Shown here: positions 8,366 to 16,420 of the stretch, one piece after another
Layout: every line of letters starts with the position of its first letter
How positions within the stretch are numbered: position 1 is the first letter of the stretch
Source of the DNA: Kitasatospora sp. NBC_00374
GTDB lineage: Bacteria > Actinomycetota > Actinomycetes > Streptomycetales > Streptomycetaceae
Reading direction: 5' to 3'
Assembly (NCBI RefSeq): GCF_041434935.1
Contig: NZ_CP107964.1
Coordinates: 7,485,001 to 7,549,000 of the forward strand
DNA length: 64,000 bases
The notes under the pieces: model-generated
Databases searched by the model: none
The model's input: only the letters and a program-made list of their open reading frames with translations
Told to the model about the DNA's origin: nothing
Position numbers and translations under genes: made by a program

Positions 8366-8458
8366 TCACGGTGGGTCACATCGGTGACCGGGGGTGGCGG
8401 CTGGGGGCCCCGGGACGGCGGGTCACGGTGGGTCACCTCGGTGACCGGCGGTGGCGGC
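8366..8458. repeat. pair of 36-bp direct repeats, each with an inverted repeat
   Basis: Copies at 8366-8401 and 8423-8458 differ at 2 positions and lie 57 bases apart. Each carries GGTCACNTCGGTGACC (8374-8389, 8431-8446), a 6-4-6 palindrome that looks like a dimeric protein binding site. Confidence 0.75.
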
Positions 8459-8466
8459 CGCGGCTC

Positions 8467-8480
8467 TGGGAACGCTCCCA
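8467..8480. promoter_or_regulatory. CebR/LacI-type operator
   Basis: TGGGAACGCTCCCA is one base from the perfect 14-bp palindrome TGGGAGCGCTCCCA recognised by CebR-type LacI regulators in Streptomyces. It lies 126 bases before the CebR-like gene, which suggests autoregulation. Confidence 0.7.
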
Positions 8481-8606
8481 GCGGGGGTGTGGGAAAGTTG
8501 CCTGGTCCGGGGCCGCGGCCTGCCGGCCGGAGCCCCGGCGCGGGACGGACAGGGAGCGGCCGGGCGGCCGCCGCTCCCGACCGGGTGAGGCGGGAGAGGC
8601 GAGGCG

Positions 8607-9671
8607 ATGGCACAGGCGGTGGGCGGTTCGGACGGCGCTGCGGCCGGTGGCACCCCCCGGGGGACGGCGCGCCCGACCCTGGAGGAGGTGGCGGCGCTGG
8701 CCGGGGTCGGGCGCGGCACGGTGTCCCGGGTGGTCAACGGCTCTCCCAGGGTCAGCGAGAAGGCCCGGGAGGCCGTGCTGGCGGCCATCGCGGAGCTCGG
8801 CTACGTACCCAACCGGGCGGCCCGGACCCTGGTCACCTCGCGGACCGACTCGATCGCGCTGGTCGTGCCCGAGGCGGAGACCCGGCTCTTCTCGGAGCCG
8901 TACTTCTCCGACATCATCAGCGGTGTCTCGGCCGAACTCGCCGAGACCGACATGCAGTTGCTGCTGATCCTGGTCCGCAACCAGCGCGAGCGCGACCGCC
9001 TCGCGGCCTATCTGACCGCCCAGCGGGTGGACGGCGTGCTGCTGGTGTCGGTCCATCAGGACGACCCGCTGCCGGCCCTGCTGGAGAGCCTGGAGATCCC
9101 GTCGGTGCTGGCCGGACGGCGCGAGGACGGCGAGCCGCTCAGCTACGTGCTCGCGGACAACGCGGGCGGCGCCCGGATGGCCGTGCGGCACCTGCTGCGA
9201 CGCGGCTGCGCCGCCATCGCGACGATCACCGGCCCGCTGGACATGGAGGGCGCCAGAGCCCGGCTGAGCGGCTACCGGAAGGCGCTGGAGGGGGCCGGGC
9301 GGCCGTACCGGGACGAGCTGGTCGGCCTCGGGGACTTCACCGAGGAGGGCGGCCGGGTGGCCATGCGGGAGCTGCTGGCCCGCAGCCCGGAGCTGGACGC
9401 GGTGTTCTGCGCCTCCGACGTGATGGCGGCCGGGGCGATGCAGGTGCTGCGGGCGGCGGGCCGGCGGGTGCCGCAGGACGTCGCGGTGATCGGCTTCGAC
9501 GACTCGATCGTGGCCCGGCACACCGACCCGCCGATGACCAGCGTCCGGCAGCCGATCGAGGAGATGGGCCGCACCATGGCCCGGCTGCTGCTGGAGGAGA
9601 TCTCCGCGCCCGGCCGGGCCCACCGCCAGGTGGTGCTGGCGACCGAACTGGTGGTCCGCGAGTCGGCCTGA
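8607..9671 (+). CDS. LacI-family transcriptional regulator, CebR-like
   Basis: 354 residues, ATG at 8607 after a GGGAGAGG site. The N-terminal LacI helix-turn-helix runs at about residues 28-72 (TLEEVAALAGVGRGTVSRVV, then the hinge helix region ending in NRAARTL). It is followed by a periplasmic-binding-protein-like sugar domain with GDFTEEGGR and FDDSIVARHTDPPMTSVRQP. The text closely matches what I recall of streptomycete CebR, the cello-oligosaccharide-responsive repressor. A near-consensus CebR operator lies upstream. No sugar transporter or glucosidase lies next to it, so its regulon may be elsewhere and the inducer is unproven. Confidence 0.88.
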   Translation: MAQAVGGSDGAAAGGTPRGTARPTLEEVAALAGVGRGTVSRVVNGSPRVSEKAREAVLAAIAELGYVPNRAARTLVTSRTDSIALVVPEAETRLFSEPYFSDIISGVSAELAETDMQLLLILVRNQRERDRLAAYLTAQRVDGVLLVSVHQDDPLPALLESLEIPSVLAGRREDGEPLSYVLADNAGGARMAVRHLLRRGCAAIATITGPLDMEGARARLSGYRKALEGAGRPYRDELVGLGDFTEEGGRVAMRELLARSPELDAVFCASDVMAAGAMQVLRAAGRRVPQDVAVIGFDDSIVARHTDPPMTSVRQPIEEMGRTMARLLLEEISAPGRAHRQVVLATELVVRESA

Positions 9672-9909
9672 CGGGGCGGGAGACCGCAGGCCGGCGGCCG
9701 AAAGGGGTACCGGGGTCCTAACCCTTCGGTACCGACCGTCGTCCACTTCGGCGGCCGGCTGCCTAGCGTGGGTGTTCGCTGCCGGCGGCCCTCGGACGAG
9801 GGACGTCAGGGCCCGGCGGAACGGGGGGACCGTGTCCGCGGCGGCCGGTGCAGCGTTTGCGGCTAGGAAAGCCCGTGCCGTACCGATCACCTCGCTGGGG
9901 AACCCTCAC

Positions 9910-10614
9910 GTGCGTTACCGACCCGCGCTCACCGCCGCCAAGGCCACCGTCGTCCTCGCCGTCCTGCCGGCGCTGCTGCTCGCCGGGGAGGCCGGGCACG
10001 CCGTGTCCGAGCCCGCGGCAGCCCCGTCCGACGACCCCGGCCGGCGCCGCGGAGACGTCACCCTGGCCCCCGGCCCGCTGCCGGACGTCGCCGACACCGT
10101 CACCAGGTCCGGCCCGGCCAAGGGCCTCACCGTGCTGACGGCGCGGCAGTCCGGCCTGCGCGTGCACGCGTTCGGGGCCGGTGCCTCCCGGGCCGCCGAC
10201 GGCACGGCGGTCGGGGTCATGCCGGCCACCGGGGAGGAGAGCCAGGAGTGGCTGGTCCGGCCGTCGGCGGGCGGCGAACTCGTCCTGCAGTCGCTGCTGT
10301 CGAGCAGCGACGACGCCGGGGCGCTGGTCCTCACCACCGACCCGGACGACTCGGTCTACCTCCAGCACGAACGCCCGGCCGGGCCCGACGGGGATCCGGG
10401 TCAGCTGTGGACCTTCGAGGACGGCTCGGGGCCGTCCGACCCCGGTCGGGGCGGGCCGGGGTTCAGGGTCATCGCCCACCGCGGCGGCTGCCTGCTCGAC
10501 AACGGGTACGGCGAGCGGCTCACCGTGGGCCAGTGCGAGGACCCCCGGGCGTGGTGGACCGCCGGGCAGCCGGTCGGACACGCCGTCAGACCGGCCCTGC
10601 CGAGCGGCTCCTGA
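9910..10614 (+). CDS. secreted ricin-B-like (beta-trefoil) protein
   Basis: 234 residues from GTG at 9910, chosen because it gives a normal signal peptide: basic RYRPALTAAK, hydrophobic VVLAVLPALLLAG, then a likely cut near GHA. An upstream GTG at 9832 has a stronger ribosome site (GGGGGG) but would add 26 residues before the signal. The mature part has spaced QEW and QLW motifs and GGCLLDNGYGERLTVGQCED, typical of ricin-B-type trefoil repeats. It may bind sugar outside the cell or be an inactive trefoil. A TAGCGT -10-like box lies at 9764-9769. No enzyme domain is attached. Confidence 0.7.
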   Translation: MRYRPALTAAKATVVLAVLPALLLAGEAGHAVSEPAAAPSDDPGRRRGDVTLAPGPLPDVADTVTRSGPAKGLTVLTARQSGLRVHAFGAGASRAADGTAVGVMPATGEESQEWLVRPSAGGELVLQSLLSSSDDAGALVLTTDPDDSVYLQHERPAGPDGDPGQLWTFEDGSGPSDPGRGGPGFRVIAHRGGCLLDNGYGERLTVGQCEDPRAWWTAGQPVGHAVRPALPSGS

Positions 10615-11025
10615 CCGGCCGCCCGGCCAGCCCGCCCGAGGTACCGAAAGGCCGGCCCCGGCCGACCGAAAACTCTCCGCCCCGCGGCCGCGTGCGGTTG
10701 CCCGCGGCCCGGGGCCACTGCTGGGATGGGATCCCGGCCGCAGAACCGGTCCGAGCCCCGGCACCGGGGCCCCGGCCTGCTCCGCCCACCCTCCCGAACT
10801 CCTGGCCGGAGGCCGTCGCACCCCCTTAGCGGCCCCGCCCGGGCAGGCCCGCGAACAGCGGGCCCGCGGGAGCGGCGGCGCCCCCACGAGCCGGCGCCGC
10901 CGTTCCCGCCCTCCCCGGCGTGTCCCACCCCCCTGCCCCACAGCTGTCCCACGCACCATCTGTCCCACCCGCCGGACCCGACCCACACGGGCGGCGGACC
11001 CCACAGCACATCGACGGAGACACCC
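10615..11025 (+). other. intergenic region, no gene seen
   Basis: 411 bases between the trefoil protein and the acetate transport operon. It contains a probable terminator (10679-10715) and a C-rich, coding-poor stretch before the DUF485 gene. The short ORFs here are Pro/Arg-rich noise. The promoter of the acetate operon is probably in the last 150 bases but no convincing box was found. Confidence 0.5.
10679..10715 (+). terminator. GC-rich hairpin after the trefoil gene
   Basis: Nearly perfect inverted repeat (arms about 13-14 bases with a one-base bulge), 64 bases past the stop codon. Confidence 0.5.
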
Positions 11026-11439
11026 ATGACCACCACCAGCCCGCCCCACGAGCGCCCGCCGGAGGCCGCCGCGCCCTGCCCGGCGGTCTACCACGACCTC
11101 GCGCAGAGCGAGGCGTTCGGCCGGCTGCGCCGTTCGTACCGCCGCTCGGCTGGCGTCCTGACGGCGATCTTCCTGACCGTCTACCTGTCGTACGTGCTGC
11201 TGTCGAGCCACGCGCCCGCTCTGATGGCGGTCAGGGTGGTCGGCAACATCAACGCGGCCTTCGCCCTCGGCGTGCTGCAGTTCGTCACCACCTTCCTGAT
11301 CGCGTGGCTGTACACCCGGCACGCGCACTCCCGCCTGGACCCGCTGGCCGACCGGCTGAGGGCCGAGTTCGACGAGACGACGAGGACTGGCGCCCGGCAC
11401 CAGGACCGTGACCTGGAGACCTGCACATGCGCACGATGA
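11026..11439 (+). CDS. DUF485 membrane protein, partner of acetate/solute symporter
   Basis: 137 residues from ATG at 11026. DUF485 features are clear: a VYHDLAQSEAFGRLRRSYRR head and two TM helices (about residues 46-62 and 79-97). These are followed by a cytoplasmic tail (YTRHAHSRLDPLADRLRAEF). DUF485 proteins are encoded beside ActP/MctC-type sodium:solute symporters and probably help assemble or regulate them. Its stop overlaps the start of the symporter gene, so the two are translationally coupled. The longer reading back to 10726 is low-quality and lacks a ribosome site. Confidence 0.9.
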   Translation: MTTTSPPHERPPEAAAPCPAVYHDLAQSEAFGRLRRSYRRSAGVLTAIFLTVYLSYVLLSSHAPALMAVRVVGNINAAFALGVLQFVTTFLIAWLYTRHAHSRLDPLADRLRAEFDETTRTGARHQDRDLETCTCAR

Positions 11440-13064
11440 CCGACAACCGGGCCGTGAGCCTCGCCTCCCAGGCCGGCGGACACCGGGGGCTGATCCTCGC
11501 GGTCTTCCTCGCCTTCGTCCTGGTCACCCTGGCCATCACCTTCTGGGCCGGGCGCCGCACCGGCGGCACCTCGGACTTCTTCGCCGGCGGCCGGTCGTTC
11601 ACCGGCTTCCAGAACGGCCTCGCCATCTCCGGCGACTACATGTCGGCCGCGTCCTTCCTCGGCGTCACCGGGTCGATCGCGCTGTTCGGCTACGACGGCT
11701 TCCTGTACTCCATCGGCTTCATGGTGGCCTGGCTGGTCGCCCTGATCCTGGTGGCCGAACCGCTGCGCAACAGCGGCCGGTTCACCATGGCCGACGTGCT
11801 CGCCTTCCGGATGCGCCAGCGCCCGGTGCGCACCGCCGCGGGCATCTCGACCATCGTGGTGTCGGTGGTCTACCTGCTCGCCCAGATGGTCGGCGCGGGG
11901 TCGCTGGTGGCGCTGCTGCTCGGCGTGGACGGCGGCACCGCCAAGAAGCTGATCATCCTCGGTGTCGGCCTGCTGATGATCCTCTACGTCACCGTGGGCG
12001 GTATGAAGGGCACCACCTGGGTGCAGATCGTCAAGGCCGTGCTGCTGATGGGCGGCACACTCCTGCTGACCGTCCTGCTGCTGGCCCGGTTCGGCTGGAA
12101 CCTCTCCGACCTGCTGGGCGCGGCCGGCGAGGCGAGCGGCAAGGGCTCCGCGTTCCTGGAGCCGGGCCTCAAGTACGGCGCCACCTCCATGACCAAGCTC
12201 GACTTCCTCAGCCTGGGTGTCGCGCTGGTGCTCGGCACCGCCGGCCTGCCGCACATCCTGGTCCGCTTCTACACCGTGCCCAGCGCCAAGGTCGCCCGGC
12301 ACTCGGTGAACTGGGCGATCGTGATCATCGGGGCCTTCTACCTGATGACCGTGGTGCTGGGCTTCGGCGCGACGGCCCTGGTCGGCCCCAAGGCCGTCAA
12401 GGCGTCCAACGCGGCCGGTACCACGGCCGTGCCGATGCTCGCCGAGCGGCTCGGCGGCGGGGTGGGCAGCACCGGTGGCGCCGTGCTGCTCTCGGTGATC
12501 TCGGCGGTCGCCTTCGCCACCATCCTCGCGGTGGTGGCCGGGCTGACCCTCGCCTCGTCCTCCTCCTTCGCCCATGACCTGTACGCCCACGTGATCCGCA
12601 AGGGCCGGGCCACCGAGAAGCAGGAGATGCGGGCCGCCCGGCTCGCCGCGGTGGGCATCGGTGCGGTGGCCGTGGTGCTGAGCATGTTCGCCGACAAGCT
12701 GAACACCGCCGCCCTGGTGGCACTGGCGTTCGCCGTCGCGGCCTCGGCCAACCTGCCGACCATCCTGTACAGCCTGTTCTGGAAGCGCTTCACCACCCGG
12801 GGCGCGCTGTGCAGCATCTACGGCGGTCTGCTCTCCTCGGTGCTGCTGGTGGCGTTCTCGCCGGTGGTGTCGGGCAAGGCCACTTCCCTGGTACCGGACG
12901 CGGACTTCGCCTGGTTCCCGCTGGAGAACCCGGGGCTGGTGTCCATCCCGGTCGGCTTCCTGCTGGGCTGGGCGGGCTCCCTGCTCTCCCGCCGGGAGGA
13001 CGGTCAGGAGGCCAAGTACACCGAGCTGGAGGTCCGTTCGCTCACCGGTGCGGGGGCCCACTAG
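11427..13064 (+). CDS. actP: sodium:solute symporter, ActP/MctC acetate permease type
   Basis: 545 residues, ATG at 11427, overlapping the DUF485 gene by 13 bases (an alternative ATG at 11436 gives an ATGA overlap). It is a typical SSS-family protein with about 13 TM helices. Seen in it are WAGRRTGGTSDFFAGGRS, GDYMSAASFLG, a TVGGMKGTTWVQIVKA segment and GTAGLPHILVRFYTVP. These are hallmarks of acetate and short-chain monocarboxylate permeases. Its product would import acetate, propionate or pyruvate with Na+ for the acetyl-CoA synthetase encoded just downstream. It ends in TAG, whose G begins the next GTG start, so the three genes form one operon. Confidence 0.9.
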   Translation: MRTMTDNRAVSLASQAGGHRGLILAVFLAFVLVTLAITFWAGRRTGGTSDFFAGGRSFTGFQNGLAISGDYMSAASFLGVTGSIALFGYDGFLYSIGFMVAWLVALILVAEPLRNSGRFTMADVLAFRMRQRPVRTAAGISTIVVSVVYLLAQMVGAGSLVALLLGVDGGTAKKLIILGVGLLMILYVTVGGMKGTTWVQIVKAVLLMGGTLLLTVLLLARFGWNLSDLLGAAGEASGKGSAFLEPGLKYGATSMTKLDFLSLGVALVLGTAGLPHILVRFYTVPSAKVARHSVNWAIVIIGAFYLMTVVLGFGATALVGPKAVKASNAAGTTAVPMLAERLGGGVGSTGGAVLLSVISAVAFATILAVVAGLTLASSSSFAHDLYAHVIRKGRATEKQEMRAARLAAVGIGAVAVVLSMFADKLNTAALVALAFAVAASANLPTILYSLFWKRFTTRGALCSIYGGLLSSVLLVAFSPVVSGKATSLVPDADFAWFPLENPGLVSIPVGFLLGWAGSLLSRREDGQEAKYTELEVRSLTGAGAH

Positions 13065-14104
13065 TGCGCTCGCTGGATCCGGAGGCGCTGGCCGCGGCCG
13101 ACCGGCTCGCCGAGGCCGGCTACGGCGACCGGGTGGCCATCCACTTCGAGGGCGGCCTCGGCGACACCCGCTCGCTCACCTTCGCCGAGCTCGGCGACGA
13201 GGTCTCCCGGACGGCCGGCGCCCTGCGCGAGCTGGGCGTCGGCCCGGGCGACCGGGTCGCGGTCTACCTGCCGGTGATCCCCGAGGCGGTGGTCACCATC
13301 CTCGCCTGCGCCCGGCTCGGCGCCGTCCCGTCGGCCGTCTTCGGCCTCTTCGCGGGTGACCGCGCGGTGGTCCCGGGCCTGCGGGACCTGGACGCCAAGG
13401 TGGTCGTCACCGCGGACGGGAGCCTGCGGCCCGGTGCGCCGGGCGGGCCCGAGGGCATGGTGCGGCACGGCACGCCGGTCGCGCTCAAGCCCGCCGTCGA
13501 CGCGGCCCTCGCCGGCTCCGGTCGGGTCGAACACGTCCTGGTGGTGCGCCGCACCGGCCAGCAGGTGCCGTGGACCGAGGGCCGCGACCTGTGGTGGCAC
13601 GAGGTCGTCGAGCGGCGGGAGGCGGCGCCCGAACCGGAGCCGTGCCGACCCGACCGCCGCGCCGACCGGGACATCCTCGGTCTGCGGCCCGGTACGGACG
13701 TCTACTGGTGCACCGCCGAGGTCGGCTGGCTGGGCGGCAGACCGCACGGTGTGTTCGGCGCGCTCGCGGCCGGGGTCACCCAGGTGATCTGCGAGACCAG
13801 CCCCGCGCCGGCCGGGCGCAGCCGGTTCTGGGAGATCATCGACTGGTACGGCGTCACCTTCCTGCACACCGATGCGGCGGCGATCCACGCGCTGCTCGGC
13901 CGGTACGAGGAGCTGACGGGCCGGTACGACCTCTCCGGTCTGCGTGCCCTGTGCCGGGTGACCGAACCGAACCCGCGGCAGGTGTGGGTCATGCACCGCA
14001 CCCACGACTGGTCGGGCCGGGCGCGGGCCTGGGAGTCGTGCAGCCACCCGGCGCCGGCCCGGCCGCAGCCGTGCGCCGCGGCCGCCGCCGCGGTCGCCGG
14101 GTAG
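13064..14104 (+). CDS. degenerate acetyl-CoA synthetase paralogue
   Basis: 346 residues from GTG at 13064, one base overlapping the symporter stop. It aligns with the intact acetyl-CoA synthetase encoded next (GDRVAIHFEG, then a matching VAVYLPVIPEAVV, RTGQQVPWTEGRDLWWHE, VYWCTAEVGW). However, the AMP-binding P-loop segment (YTSGTTGKPKG in the neighbour) is missing, replaced by a short Pro/Arg stretch near residues 185-205. The protein also stops before the C-terminal lid domain with the catalytic Lys. It cannot adenylate acetate by the normal mechanism. The reading frame is open with normal codon bias, so it may be a young pseudogene or a repurposed regulatory protein. Confidence 0.75.
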   Translation: MRSLDPEALAAADRLAEAGYGDRVAIHFEGGLGDTRSLTFAELGDEVSRTAGALRELGVGPGDRVAVYLPVIPEAVVTILACARLGAVPSAVFGLFAGDRAVVPGLRDLDAKVVVTADGSLRPGAPGGPEGMVRHGTPVALKPAVDAALAGSGRVEHVLVVRRTGQQVPWTEGRDLWWHEVVERREAAPEPEPCRPDRRADRDILGLRPGTDVYWCTAEVGWLGGRPHGVFGALAAGVTQVICETSPAPAGRSRFWEIIDWYGVTFLHTDAAAIHALLGRYEELTGRYDLSGLRALCRVTEPNPRQVWVMHRTHDWSGRARAWESCSHPAPARPQPCAAAAAAVAG

Positions 14105-14157
14105 CGGGCCCGGGCCCTGAGTCCCGCGCGCCGGCCCACCGAAGGATTTGGCCCGGG

Positions 14158-14175
14158 GGACCGACATTTCGGTCC
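14158..14175. promoter_or_regulatory. palindrome upstream of acs
   Basis: GGACCGA-N4-TCGGTCC, a perfect 7-bp inverted repeat, lies 94 bases before the acs start in the only gap of the acetate module. It could be an operator or a weak hairpin. The protein that binds it is unknown. Confidence 0.35.
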
Positions 14176-14269
14176 GGTCCGTCCGGGAGCGGGCCCGGCA
14201 GGCCCCAAGATCGATGACAGGCACGGGGGAGGCACGCCTCTCCGAATGATCAAGTATTTGGAGTTTCAC

Positions 14270-16225
<1,956 letters not shown>

Positions 16226-16234
16226 GCTCGGCAC

Positions 16235-16275
16235 CGGAGCCGGTCCCCGCAGCCCAGCTGCGGGGACCGGCTCCG
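16235..16275 (+). terminator. terminator of acs
   Basis: Perfect 18-bp stem (16235-16252 with 16258-16275) and 5-base loop, 10 bases past the acs stop. Confidence 0.85.
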
Positions 16276-16371
16276 TGCTTGTGGTGCCGGCCGGTCCGGC
16301 CGTTCGCACCGGCTGTTCGCACCGGCCGTGCTGACGGCCGTTAAGGCCCCGACCCCCTCCCGGGAGAGCGA

Positions 16372-16404
16372 GGAGGGGGCGGGCCCGTGCGGCCCGCCCC
16401 CTCC
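16372..16404 (-). terminator. terminator of the LAL regulator gene
   Basis: Perfect 14-bp stem (16372-16385 with 16391-16404) and 5-base loop, just past the minus-strand stop at 16421. Confidence 0.85.
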
Positions 16405-16420
16405 GTACCCCGTTCCCGGA

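Larger units (their letters stand above)
8271..8606. promoter_or_regulatory. divergent control region between CHAT operon and LacI-type gene
   Basis: This 336-base gap holds no gene. It contains two 36-base direct repeats (8366-8401, 8423-8458) and a CebR-type palindrome (8467-8480). A possible minus-strand promoter for the CHAT operon has -35 TTGCCA (8332-8337) and a weak -10 (8309-8314), 17 bases apart. Confidence 0.5.
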
